64,000 nt of DNA from Micromonospora orduensis (GTDB lineage: Bacteria; Actinomycetota; Actinomycetes; Mycobacteriales; Micromonosporaceae). The position numbers and the translations under genes were made by a program. The DNA is taken from contig NZ_VDFY01000068.1 of NCBI RefSeq assembly GCF_006228125.1, forward strand, positions 1 through 64,000, read 5' to 3'. Within the stretch, counting starts at the first letter, position 1. Each line of letters starts with the position of its first letter. Positions 18,301 to 26,126 of the stretch are shown one piece after another. The notes under the pieces were generated by a model that saw nothing but the letters and a program-made list of their open reading frames with translations, ran no database searches and was not told the DNA's origin.

Positions 18301-18750
18301 GTGGACGAGCTCGCGCGACGCCAGGTGGCGAGCATCGCCGAGGTGGTCGAGGTGACCGGGACGGCCGGCATGCCGGTGTGGCTGCGCGGTGGCTGGGCGA
18401 TGGACTTCCAGCTCGGCGCGGTGACCCGACCGCACCTCGACGTCGACTGGTACTGCTGGCGCGACGACGCGGACCGGCTGGCCGCCCTGCTGCTGGCCCG
18501 GGGCTGGCTTCCCGACCCGCGGATGCCGGTGGAGACGCAACTCGACCTTGTCGTCGGTGACGTGGAGGTCAGCTTCGCGTACCTGGGTCGGGATCGGGCC
18601 GGCCGACCGACGGTGGGTGGCGGGTCCTGGGCCGGTGCGCCGTTGCCGGCCGGGATGCTGGACGCGCCGTCCGGCCGGATCGGCACCCTCACCGTGCCGA
18701 CGATCTCGGTGGCTGCCCAGATCGAGTTCAAGCAGATGTACCCGGTCTGA
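18301..18750 (+). CDS. Nucleotidyltransferase-domain protein (aminoglycoside/lincosamide NTase-like)
   Basis: This 149-residue protein has the ANT(2'')/Lnu-type nucleotidyltransferase start: WLRGGWAMDFQLGAVTRPHLDVDW, with the GG-W and the metal-binding D-x-D pair. Related enzymes adenylylate aminoglycosides or lincosamides, but many chromosomal members have no known substrate, so resistance should not be assumed. It begins 18 bp after the first lipoprotein hydrolase. TACGGT lies six bases before the GTG, which suggests its own leaderless promoter. Its last 23 bases overlap the end of the convergent MerR gene. Confidence 0.75.
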   Translation: MDELARRQVASIAEVVEVTGTAGMPVWLRGGWAMDFQLGAVTRPHLDVDWYCWRDDADRLAALLLARGWLPDPRMPVETQLDLVVGDVEVSFAYLGRDRAGRPTVGGGSWAGAPLPAGMLDAPSGRIGTLTVPTISVAAQIEFKQMYPV

Positions 18751-19189
18751 ATGCCGGAACGTCCCCGTCGACCGAAGGACGCCGCTGATCTGGCCCGGCT
18801 TCGCGCCGCTCCTGGTCGAGCAGGTCCTCGTACACCCCGACCTTGAAGGTGATCAGGTCCAGGCACTGGGTGAGCTGGCCGAGCTGAGTGGTGACGCGCT
18901 CGTGGTGCTCGCGCATCAGCGTGAGTCGTTCCTCCTCGTTGCCGGCGCCCTCGCGGACCAGGTCGGCGTACCGGCGCAGCGCGGGCAGTGGCATGCCCGA
19001 GGCGCGGAGGATGATGCAGACGGTCAGCCAGTCCACGTCGTCCTGGCTGTAGACGCGACGCCCACCAGGTCCGCGGCGTACGGGGCTGACGAAGACGCCC
19101 TGCTGCTCGTAGAAGCGGAGCGCGTGCACGCTCAAGCCGGTGCGTTCGGCGACCTGTCCGATGCTCAAAGTCGCGGTGACCTCAGCCAT
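18728..19189 (-). CDS. MerR-family transcriptional regulator
   Basis: This is a 153-residue regulator. The N-terminal winged helix is clear (LSIGQVAERTGLSVHALRFYEQQGVFVSPVRRGPGGRRVYSQDDVDWL). A dimerisation helix follows (about 85-125) and then a tail without the Cys pattern of metal-sensing MerR proteins, so an organic or redox signal is likely. It is divergent from the aldo/keto reductase, and the shared intergenic region carries a textbook MerR-type promoter with a 19-base spacer. The 3' end overlaps the nucleotidyltransferase gene on the other strand by 23 bases. Confidence 0.92.
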   Translation of the reverse strand: MAEVTATLSIGQVAERTGLSVHALRFYEQQGVFVSPVRRGPGGRRVYSQDDVDWLTVCIILRASGMPLPALRRYADLVREGAGNEEERLTLMREHHERVTTQLGQLTQCLDLITFKVGVYEDLLDQERREAGPDQRRPSVDGDVPAFRPGTSA

Positions 19190-19210
19190 GCCGTGCAGGA
19201 TAACGAGGGG

Positions 19211-19241
19211 TTGATCTAGAGCTGACTCTAGCTCCTAGGGT
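19211..19241 (+). promoter_or_regulatory. MerR-type promoter/operator for the aldo/keto reductase
   Basis: TTGATC and TAGGGT are separated by 19 bases instead of 17. The dyad CTAGAG-CTGA-CTCTAG (19216-19231) fills the spacer. This over-long spacer with an internal dyad is the defining feature of MerR-activated promoters. It is oriented toward the aldo/keto reductase that starts 38 bases later. Confidence 0.75.
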
Positions 19242-19278
19242 GCGCGGTGATCGCTACTGAATCAGCCGAGGAGCATCC

Positions 19279-20328
19279 ATGCGCTACCGCACCCTCGGCG
19301 GCACCGGCATCGAGGTGAGCGCCCACTGCCTCGGGACCATGATGTTCGGTGCCGTCGGCAACCCCGACCACGACGACTGCGTCCGCATCATCCACACCGC
19401 CCTCGACCAGGGCATCAATGTCGTCGACACCGCCGACATGTACGGCCGGGGCGAGTCCGAGCAGATCGTGGGCAAGGCGCTGCGGGGGCGCCGGGACGAC
19501 GTCGTGCTCGCCACCAAGGTGCACTTCCCGATGGGTGACGGTCCCAACCAGGGTGGCAACTCGCGGCGGTGGATCCTGAAGGCGGTCGAGGGTAGCCTGC
19601 GGCGTCTGGGCACCGACTGGATCGACCTCTACCAGATCCACCGTCCGGACCCGTCGACCGACATCGAGGAAACCCTCTCGGTGCTCACCGACCTCGTACG
19701 CGAGGGAAAGATCCGCGCCTTCGGCTGCTCGACGTTCCCCGCCGAGGAGATCGTCGAGGCGCACCAGGTCTCCGAGCGTCGCGGCCTCGGCCGCCTGCGC
19801 ACCGAGCAGCCGCCGTACTCGATCCTGGCCCGTGGGGTCGAATCGTCGACCCTCCCGGTCTGCCAGCGCTACGGCATGGGAGTGCTGGTCTGGAGCCCGC
19901 TCGCCTTCGGGTTCCTCACCGGCAGGTACCGCAGGGACGAACCCGTCGACCTGTCGATCGGGCGTGCCGCCCTGCGGCCGGCACAGTTCGACCCCACGAT
20001 CGCCGAGAACGCCGCCAAGCTCGACGCCGTCGAACAGCTCGTCGACCTCGCCGCGGAGGTCGGCTGCACGCTTCCGCAGCTCGCCATCGCCTTCACCGTG
20101 GCCCATCCGGCGGTCACCTCGGCGATCATCGGGCCACGGACCATGCCGCAACTGGAGGATCTGCTCAAGGGCGCCACGCTCACCCTGGACGACGCGACCC
20201 TCGACCGGATCGACGAGATCGTGCCGCCCGGGACGAACCGGTACAACCCCAACGCCGCCTTCCCTCCGCGCTCCCTGACCGACAGCGCACGACGACGGCG
20301 CCCACTCGCCGACCGCGCCGCGGCCTGA
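19279..20328 (+). CDS. Aldo/keto reductase
   Basis: This 349-residue NADPH-dependent oxidoreductase belongs to the AKR superfamily. The catalytic tetrad can be placed: Asp and Tyr in VVDTADMYGRGESE, Lys in LATKVHFPMG and His in LYQIHRPDPS. The C-terminal half has LAIAFTVAHPAVTSAIIGPR, the usual cofactor-binding segment. It would reduce aldehydes or ketones in the cytoplasm. The MerR-type promoter directly upstream and the divergent MerR gene indicate induction by a signal sensed by that regulator, plausibly a toxic carbonyl or drug. The substrate is unknown. Confidence 0.94.
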   Translation: MRYRTLGGTGIEVSAHCLGTMMFGAVGNPDHDDCVRIIHTALDQGINVVDTADMYGRGESEQIVGKALRGRRDDVVLATKVHFPMGDGPNQGGNSRRWILKAVEGSLRRLGTDWIDLYQIHRPDPSTDIEETLSVLTDLVREGKIRAFGCSTFPAEEIVEAHQVSERRGLGRLRTEQPPYSILARGVESSTLPVCQRYGMGVLVWSPLAFGFLTGRYRRDEPVDLSIGRAALRPAQFDPTIAENAAKLDAVEQLVDLAAEVGCTLPQLAIAFTVAHPAVTSAIIGPRTMPQLEDLLKGATLTLDDATLDRIDEIVPPGTNRYNPNAAFPPRSLTDSARRRRPLADRAAA

Positions 20329-20415
20329 GACCGGCGATGACGCATGGGTGACCGGGCGGGCACAGGACGCCGAACCGCGCCGGGCGGGCCAACCGGACGA
20401 GGCACAATCGGATTC

Positions 20416-21384
20416 ATGCCGCCTCGCGTCACCCCTGCCCTGATGGCCAGCGCCGTGCTCATGGCCGGTCTGGCCGGCTGCTCCACCGACACCCGCCCGA
20501 GCGAGAGTTGGCAGGCGCCGGCCGTCGAGCCGACGCCCGCCGCCACGCCGACGCCGCAGGTACCGGCCGGAAAGGCCCCGCAGCGCGCCTTCGCGGTCGG
20601 CGTACGCCAACTCAAGCTGGACCGGGACGGCCGTGCGCTGCCGACGACGGTCTGGTATCCGGCGGCCGGGGAATCCGGCGGGGCGGCCAAGCGGTCGGCG
20701 ACGGCAGCCGAGGGGCGGTTTCCGGTTGTCATGTTCAGCCACGGCCTGGGCGGGCGGCCGGACGACTACGCCACACTGCTGTCCCGGTGGGCGGCGGCGG
20801 GTTTCGTGGTGGCCGCGCCGACGTTCCCGCACACCTCCCGGGGTGCCGACAACAACGTCCTCGACGTGCTCAACCAGCCGGCCGACGTGTCGTACGCGTT
20901 GGATCAGGTGTTGGCGCTCGACGGTAAAGCCGGCGACGCGTTGCGCGGCCGGTTGGACGGCGAGCGGGTGGCCGCGGCCGGGCACTCGGCGGGCGGGGTG
21001 ACCACCATCGGTCTGTTCACCACCGGTCGGGACGAACGGCTGGACGCGGGCGTGGTGTTCGCCGGTACGGCCCTCGGCGTGGGCACCGCGTTCGCCGGTG
21101 CAGCCGCGCCGCAACTGTTCGTGCACGGTGAGCTGGACGAGGTGGTCGACTACGCGGCGGGCAAGGCCGCGTACGACAAGGTGCCCTGGCCGAAGGCGAT
21201 GCTGAGCCTGCCCAAGGGCGACCACGGGCGGGCGTTGCTCAGTGACGGCGCGACGCTGCGGGTCGTCTCGGACACGTCGGTGGAGTTCCTCCGCTGGTCG
21301 CTGTACGGCGATGCGGCGGCGAAGAAGCGCATCTCCACCGACGCGACGCGCGGCGACATCGCCACCTTCGACGACCACCTGTAG
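20416..21384 (+). CDS. Lipoprotein alpha/beta hydrolase, copy 2
   Basis: This is a 322-residue secreted lipoprotein, paralogous to the hydrolase at 17389. It has a signal peptide with lipobox (LAGCSTD), a Pro/Thr spacer of about 30 residues, then FSHGLGGRPDDY, VVAAPTFPHT, LNQPADV, GHSAGG, LFVHGELDEVV and KGDHGRA, the same landmarks in the same order as copy 1. Ser of GHSAGG and His of GDHG should be catalytic. The substrate is unknown. CACAAT lies seven bases before the ATG, which suits a leaderless start. A strong hairpin follows the gene. Confidence 0.85.
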   Translation: MPPRVTPALMASAVLMAGLAGCSTDTRPSESWQAPAVEPTPAATPTPQVPAGKAPQRAFAVGVRQLKLDRDGRALPTTVWYPAAGESGGAAKRSATAAEGRFPVVMFSHGLGGRPDDYATLLSRWAAAGFVVAAPTFPHTSRGADNNVLDVLNQPADVSYALDQVLALDGKAGDALRGRLDGERVAAAGHSAGGVTTIGLFTTGRDERLDAGVVFAGTALGVGTAFAGAAAPQLFVHGELDEVVDYAAGKAAYDKVPWPKAMLSLPKGDHGRALLSDGATLRVVSDTSVEFLRWSLYGDAAAKKRISTDATRGDIATFDDHL

Positions 21385-21428
21385 GCCGGGGCGGCCGCTT
21401 CTGACCGCTCAAGATCGCACAGGAATCA

Positions 21429-21468
21429 GGAAGTAGTGGCCTCCCACGCCCCCGAGGCCACTACTTCC
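21429..21468. terminator. Bidirectional terminator
   Basis: A 15-bp perfect stem (GGAAGTAGTGGCCTC and its complement) with a ten-base loop lies between the convergent hydrolase and quinone-reductase genes. Confidence 0.85.
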
Positions 21469-21510
21469 ATGATGTTGTGCGGATCTTGCGGCGGCGCGGC
21501 TCGCGCGCCG

Positions 21511-22464
21511 TCAGGCGGTGTGGTCGACGACGATCTTGCCGAAGGTGTCGCCGGAGTGCAGGCGGGCGAAGGCCTTCTCGACCTGGCTGAACGGGACCAC
21601 GCTGTCGACCACGGGGCGTACCGCGTTGTCGGCGCAGAACGCCAGCAGCTCGTACAGCTCGCCCGGGGTGCCCATCGAGGTGCCCAGGATCTCCAGCTGC
21701 ATCGCGAAGACCCGACGCAGGTTGACGGTCGGCTCGTGCCCGGCGGTCGCGCCGGAGACCACGATCCGGGCCATCGGCGCGGCCGACTTCAGCGAGTGGT
21801 CGAAGGTCGCCGCGCCGACCGTCTCGATCACCACGTCAACCCGTTCCGGCAGCCGGGCGCCGGGTTCCACGGCGGTGGCGCCGAGCGCGGCGATCCGTTC
21901 CCGCTTGGCGGCGTCGCGGCTGGTCGCGTACACCCGCTTGCCCATGGCGACGGCGAGCGCGACGGCCGCGGTGGCGACGCCACCGCCCGCGCCCTGCACG
22001 AGCACGCTGTCGGCGTCCTCGACGCGGCCCTTGGTGGTCAGCATCCGCCACGCGGTGAGCCAGGCCGTGGGCAGGCACGCCGCGTCGGTCGCCGCCAGGC
22101 CGTCGGGCAGCGGGACCAGGTTCGACCGGGGTACGGCCACCCGCTCGGCGAGCGTCCCGGCGAAGTGCTCGGAGAGGATGGACACCCCGCGCGGGTCACC
22201 GGGGGTGACCACCACCGGGTACACGACCACCTCGTTGCCCTCCGGATCCACGGCGACCGCGTCGCAGCCGAGGATCATCGGCAGCTGCGCCTCGGTCAGC
22301 CCCACCCCGCGCAGTGACCACAGGTCGTGGTGGTTGAGCGAGCTGGCCCGGACCTGCACCGTCACCCAGTCGTCTTCCGGGTGGGTCGGTTCGGGCCGCT
22401 CACCCACCGTCAGCGCGGCGAGTGGATCGGATTTGTCGAGGCGGGAGGCGAAGGCAGCACGCAT
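21511..22464 (-). CDS. Zinc-type alcohol dehydrogenase / quinone oxidoreductase family protein
   Basis: This is a 317-residue MDR-superfamily reductase. It shows SLNHHDLWSLRG, LGCDAVAVD, the Rossmann segment VLVQGAGGGVATAAVALA and the C-terminal SGDTFGKIVVDH. The Cys/Glu ligands for a catalytic zinc are not evident, so it looks closer to zinc-independent quinone reductases. The preferred start is the ATG before RAAFASRLDK, because TACCGT lies seven bases upstream (leaderless); a GTG three codons earlier is possible. GAGCGCTC lies just upstream and could be an operator. The substrate is unknown. Confidence 0.88.
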   Translation of the reverse strand: MRAAFASRLDKSDPLAALTVGERPEPTHPEDDWVTVQVRASSLNHHDLWSLRGVGLTEAQLPMILGCDAVAVDPEGNEVVVYPVVVTPGDPRGVSILSEHFAGTLAERVAVPRSNLVPLPDGLAATDAACLPTAWLTAWRMLTTKGRVEDADSVLVQGAGGGVATAAVALAVAMGKRVYATSRDAAKRERIAALGATAVEPGARLPERVDVVIETVGAATFDHSLKSAAPMARIVVSGATAGHEPTVNLRRVFAMQLEILGTSMGTPGELYELLAFCADNAVRPVVDSVVPFSQVEKAFARLHSGDTFGKIVVDHTA

Positions 22465-22560
22465 GGTCGGCACGGTAACAAGCTGAGCGCTCGTTAAGAA
22501 GGGCCCGTACGCACAGGCCGGCGGCGGATGCTGCGCCCGAGCGCCCCCGGCCCATGCGGC

Positions 22561-23739
22561 CTACCGGCGGGCGACTCCGTCGCGGCGGGCGGCCTCGGCG
22601 ACCGCCTCGGCGACGGCCGGGGCGACACGCGGGTCGAGCGGGGACGGGACGATCGCCTCGGCGGTCAGCGACTCGGCCACCACACCGGCGATGGCGTCCG
22701 CCGCGGCGACCTTCATCCCCTCGGTGATCCGGGTGGCGCGGGCGTCCAACGCACCCCGGAACACGCCGGGAAACGCCAGCACGTTGTTGATCTGGTTGGG
22801 GTAGTCGCTGCGCCCGGTGGCGACGACCGCGACGTGCCGGGCGGCCACCTCGGGGTGCACCTCCGGGGTCGGGTTGGCCAGCGCGAACACGATCCCGCCG
22901 GGCGCCATCCCGGCCACGGCGGTCTCCGGGATCTGCCCGCCGGAGACGCCGATCAGCACGTCCGCGCCGCGCAGCGCCTCGGTGATGTCGCCCTGGCGGC
23001 CGTCGGCGTTGGTGGTGGCCGCCAACTCCGCCTTGGTGCCGGTCAGCTCGGTGCGGTGCCGCCCGATGATCCCCCGGGAGTCGCAGACCACCACCTGGTC
23101 GGGGTTGACGCCCCCGGCGACCAGCATCTTCGTCACGGCCACCCCGGCCGCGCCCGCGCCGCTCACCGTGACCCGCAGGTCACCAAGCTTGCGGTTGAGC
23201 AGGGCGGCGGCGTTGCGCAGCGCGGCCAGCACCACGATGGCGGTGCCGTGCTGGTCGTCGTGGAAGACCGGGATGTCCAGCGCCTCGTCGAGCCGACGCT
23301 CCACCTCGAAGCAGCGCGGCGCGCTGATGTCCTCCAGGTTGATCCCCCCGAACGAGGGGGCCAGCGCCCGCACCACCGCGACGATCTCGTCCACGTCCTG
23401 GGTGTCCAGGCAGACCGGCACCGCGTCCACGCCGCCGAACTGCTTGAACAGCACCGCCTTGCCCTCCATCACCGGCAGCGCTGCCCGCGGGCCGATGTTG
23501 CCGAGCCCGAGCACCGCCGAGCCGTCGGTGACCACCGCCACGGCGTGCGCCGCCCAGGTGTAGTCGTCGGCCAGGTCAGGGTCGGCGGCGATCGCCTCAC
23601 ACACCCGGGCAACCCCCGGGGTGTACGCCAGGGAGAGGTCCTCCCGGCTGGTCAGCGGCACCGTCGAGGCGACGGCCATCTTGCCGCCGACGTGCAGCTG
23701 GAAGACGGGATCAGCGGGGTCCACGATGGACGAAGACAT
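22561..23739 (-). CDS. NAD(P)-dependent malic enzyme
   Basis: This 392-residue enzyme oxidatively decarboxylates malate to pyruvate. It is the short bacterial type lacking the phosphotransacetylase-like extension. Motifs are [39 protein letters not shown] in separate blocks, [33 protein letters not shown] (metal-binding Asp) and the Rossmann [11 protein letters not shown]. It would supply pyruvate and reducing power and fits with kgd and pta-ackA nearby, though it is not in their operon. It is transcribed alone. Confidence 0.95.
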   Translation of the reverse strand: MSSSIVDPADPVFQLHVGGKMAVASTVPLTSREDLSLAYTPGVARVCEAIAADPDLADDYTWAAHAVAVVTDGSAVLGLGNIGPRAALPVMEGKAVLFKQFGGVDAVPVCLDTQDVDEIVAVVRALAPSFGGINLEDISAPRCFEVERRLDEALDIPVFHDDQHGTAIVVLAALRNAAALLNRKLGDLRVTVSGAGAAGVAVTKMLVAGGVNPDQVVVCDSRGIIGRHRTELTGTKAELAATTNADGRQGDITEALRGADVLIGVSGGQIPETAVAGMAPGGIVFALANPTPEVHPEVAARHVAVVATGRSDYPNQINNVLAFPGVFRGALDARATRITEGMKVAAADAIAGVVAESLTAEAIVPSPLDPRVAPAVAEAVAEAARRDGVARR

Positions 23740-23882
23740 GGTGGTGACTCCAGGATCTGTCGAGCAGACGGGGCGGCCGGGCTCGCCGCGAGGTGGGCGG
23801 CGAGCGGTGGCACGCGGTGCGGGGGGTCACCCGGGCACTTTCCGAGCATAGTGTCGTCGCCCCCGCTCGGATGTGAGCAGGG

Positions 23883-24248
23883 TCATAACCGGAGGCGGGG
23901 CACCCGTCCGGGGCGCGGCCAGTAGCGCGCCACCACCCTGCCCCGCACGTCGGCCACCCCGTACGCCCGGGAGTCGTCGGTGACCAGGTCGTTGTCCCCG
24001 CGGAGCCACCAGCCGCCGTCCTGTGGCCGGACCGCCCGCTTCACCACCAGCAACTCCGGACGCGTCCGGAACACGGCGACCACCACGTCACCGGGTCGGA
24101 TCGGGCGTCCACCCGTGCGGACCAGCAGCGCGTCGCCGTGCCGCAGCGTCGGCGCCATGGACGGGCCGGTCACCGACACGGCCGTCAGCGGCCCGCGCAG
24201 GCGCGGCGCCTCCGTCGGGTGGTCGGCGTGCACTGGTTTCACCTCCAC
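23883..24248 (-). CDS. sodX: Nickel-type superoxide dismutase maturation protease
   Basis: This 121-residue protein of the S24/S26 (signal peptidase-like) fold removes the N-terminal propeptide of SodN. The catalytic Ser lies in VTGPSMAPTLRHGDALLV, and the Lys in LLVVKRAVRP is the expected general base. GDNDLVTDDSRAYG is the conserved downstream block. There is no membrane anchor, as usual for SodX. It is divergent from sodN, its substrate gene, with 69 bp between the starts; this pairing makes the assignment firm. The start is GTG. Confidence 0.93.
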   Translation of the reverse strand: MEVKPVHADHPTEAPRLRGPLTAVSVTGPSMAPTLRHGDALLVRTGGRPIRPGDVVVAVFRTRPELLVVKRAVRPQDGGWWLRGDNDLVTDDSRAYGVADVRGRVVARYWPRPGRVPRLRL

Positions 24249-24283
24249 CCCGTCCGGGGAGCATTCTCAGGAGTAATGTCGCC

Positions 24284-24298
24284 TTTGATCATCGCAAA
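24284..24298. promoter_or_regulatory. Possible regulatory dyad in the sodX-sodN intergenic region
   Basis: TTTGATCATCGCAAA is a weak dyad (TTTG-N7-CAAA) 19 bases before sodN. Nickel-responsive Nur regulates Ni/Fe superoxide dismutases in Streptomyces, but this sequence is only loosely like a Nur box. The assignment rests on position. Confidence 0.2.
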
Positions 24299-24317
24299 CT
24301 TCCCATGGAGGATCCCG

Positions 24318-24722
24318 ATGCGACTTCCCCGCATCCTTGCGCCCCGCGTCACCGCGAGCGCTCACTGCGACCTGCCGTGCGGCGTCTACGACCCGGCTCA
24401 GGCCCGGATCGAGGCCGAGTCGGTCAAAATGATCTGCGAGAAGTACCAGGCGAACACCGATCCGGAGTTCCGCACTCGCGCGGTCATCATCAAGGAGCAG
24501 CGCGCCGAGCTGGTCAAGCACCACCTGTGGGTGCTCTGGACCGACTACTTCAAGGCGCCCCACTTCGAGAAGTACCCGAACCTGCACACCCTGTTCAACG
24601 AGGCCACCAAGCTCGCCGGCGCCGGTGGCGTCAAGGGCAGCCTCGACCCGGCCACCGCCGACAAGCTGCTCGCGAAGATCGACGAGATCGCGAAGATCTT
24701 CTGGGAGACCAAGAAGGCGTGA
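24318..24722 (+). CDS. sodN: Nickel superoxide dismutase
   Basis: This 134-residue precursor disproportionates superoxide in the cytoplasm. The nickel hook HCDLPCGVYDP begins at His16: His16, Cys17 and Cys21 would bind nickel after SodX removes the first 15 residues (MRLPRILAPRVTASA). The rest is the four-helix hexamer-forming domain (AESVKMICEKYQ, LWTDYFKAPHFEKYP). The ATG chosen follows GGAGG at six bases; an earlier in-frame ATG would give a propeptide much longer than in known SodN. The stop overlaps the following GNAT gene as GTGA. Confidence 0.97.
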   Translation: MRLPRILAPRVTASAHCDLPCGVYDPAQARIEAESVKMICEKYQANTDPEFRTRAVIIKEQRAELVKHHLWVLWTDYFKAPHFEKYPNLHTLFNEATKLAGAGGVKGSLDPATADKLLAKIDEIAKIFWETKKA

Positions 24723-25276
24723 CCACTCCGGTCATCCCGACGATCCGGCCGGTACGTCCCGAGGACGTGCCGGCCGTCGTCGCCATGGTGCACGAGCTGG
24801 CGGAGTACGAACGCGCCCCCGACGAGTGCCACCTCACCACCGACCAGCTGACAGCGGCGCTGTTCTCGACCGCTCCGGCGCTCTTCGGGCACGTCGCGGC
24901 CGACGAGCGCGACGAGCCGATCGGGTTCGCGCTGTGGTTCCTCAACTTCTCCACCTGGGCCGGCGTGCACGGCATCTACCTGGAGGACCTGTACGTCCGA
25001 CCGGCCGCCCGGGGCACCGGCGCGGGCCGGCTGCTGCTCGCCACCCTGGCCGACATCTGCGTACGACGCGGCTACCGGCGACTGGAGTGGTGGATGATCG
25101 ACTGGAATCCGGCAGCCGGCTTCTACGCCTCCATCGGGGCGCGGCAGATGAGCGAGTGGGTGCCCTACCGGCTCAGCGGTGACGCGCTACGCGAGTTGGC
25201 CAGTCAGGCCACCGCCGCCGACACGCGTTCCGGCGACCGACCGGGTAGAGTCCCCGACCGGGGGGATGAGGCGTGA
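24719..25276 (+). CDS. GNAT N-acetyltransferase (SSAT-like)
   Basis: This 185-residue acetyltransferase resembles the diamine/thialysine acetyltransferase group: IRPVRPEDVPAVVAMVHELAEYERAPDEC, FALWFLNFSTWAGVHGIYLEDLYVRPAARGTGAGRLLL in separate parts (acetyl-CoA loop R-G-T-G-A-G), and WWMIDWNPAAGFYASIGA. It is coupled to sodN by GTGA and to the following ATPase gene by another GTGA, so three functionally different proteins share one message. The acceptor is probably a small amine, which is inference. Confidence 0.9.
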   Translation: MTTPVIPTIRPVRPEDVPAVVAMVHELAEYERAPDECHLTTDQLTAALFSTAPALFGHVAADERDEPIGFALWFLNFSTWAGVHGIYLEDLYVRPAARGTGAGRLLLATLADICVRRGYRRLEWWMIDWNPAAGFYASIGARQMSEWVPYRLSGDALRELASQATAADTRSGDRPGRVPDRGDEA

Positions 25277-25680
25277 CTCAACTGACCGGCCAGCCAGCGA
25301 CCGACGACGATGTGGTGCACCTCACGGTGCCCGCCGACGGCGGTTACCTGGGCGTGCTCCGTACCGCTACCGCCGGTCTCGCGGCCCGGTTGCAGTTCGC
25401 ACTCGACGAGATCGAGGATCTGCGGATCGCGGTCGACGAGGCGTGCGCGATGCTGCTCGCCATCGCCACCCGCGACGCCGAGCTGGAGTGCCGCTTCGCC
25501 GTCACCGAGGACGCGCTGACCGTCGAGGTGACGGTGCCGACCGTGCGGGGCGCCACCCTGCCAGCCGAGTCGTCCTTCGCCTGGAAGGTGCTCACCGCGC
25601 TGACCACGTCGGCGTCCGCCACAGCCGCCGACGGCCGGGCCACGATCTCGCTGCTGACCCGCCGCTCGGGCGGCTACTGA
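25273..25680 (+). CDS. RsbW-like anti-sigma factor / histidine kinase-like ATPase
   Basis: This 135-residue protein has the RsbW/UsfX fold: VHLTVPADGGYLGVLRTATAGLAARL, then IEDLRIAVDEACAMLLAIA and a C-terminal strand region. It should bind and inhibit a group 3 (SigF/SigB-type) sigma factor. The N box lacks the usual Mg-binding Asn (DEACAMLLA instead of DEA-x2-NA), and no GxGL motif is clear, so kinase activity is doubtful. No sigma factor gene adjoins it; it is third in the sodN-GNAT unit. Partner and signal are unknown. Confidence 0.8.
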   Translation: MTQLTGQPATDDDVVHLTVPADGGYLGVLRTATAGLAARLQFALDEIEDLRIAVDEACAMLLAIATRDAELECRFAVTEDALTVEVTVPTVRGATLPAESSFAWKVLTALTTSASATAADGRATISLLTRRSGGY

Positions 25681-25693
25681 CCGGCCGGTCCGG

Positions 25694-26083
25694 TCACTCG
25701 AAGCCGAGAGCCCGGGTCGTCGGGGGGCTCACCAGCAGCCACGCCACGCCCAGGCCGAGTGCCATCAGCGGCACGCCCAGCCACCCCAGCCCGCCCTGGA
25801 TCATGAACCAGCCGATCGGCAGCAGCATCAGCTGAAGCACGATGGCGGGGGCGCGCGCACCGGCCCGGCGGCGCAGCAACGCACGGCCCAGGGCCCAGAG
25901 CACGACCGCCGCCCCGAGGGCGAACACCGTCACCAGCAGTGCCGACAGCAGGTCGGTGGTGGTGGCCGTGAGGTCGGCCCAGATCAGCCAGACGGCGATC
26001 AGCCCGACGACGACCGCCTCCGCCCACAGGAGCCGGACCGCCCAGCGGAGCGTGACGGGAATCGGGGCCGAGTCGATGGTCAC
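25694..26083 (-). CDS. Small integral membrane protein
   Basis: This is a 129-residue protein with four hydrophobic helices (about 12-32, 42-62, 78-98, 100-118) and a basic cytoplasmic loop (RALLRRRAGARAP). I do not recognise the family. The GTG chosen has TATCGT seven bases upstream, which fits a leaderless start; a GTG three codons earlier is possible. It ends 13 bp from the convergent RsbW-like gene and is divergent from the lipid kinase. Confidence 0.7.
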   Translation of the reverse strand: MTIDSAPIPVTLRWAVRLLWAEAVVVGLIAVWLIWADLTATTTDLLSALLVTVFALGAAVVLWALGRALLRRRAGARAPAIVLQLMLLPIGWFMIQGGLGWLGVPLMALGLGVAWLLVSPPTTRALGFE

Positions 26084-26126
26084 GCGCGCCACGATACCTG
26101 GGCTACCGGGAGGTACAGTGCCGCCC

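Noticed and set aside
18301-18750. Calling the nucleotidyltransferase an aminoglycoside resistance gene
   Set aside because: Only the general fold motif is visible and chromosomal members often have no resistance phenotype.
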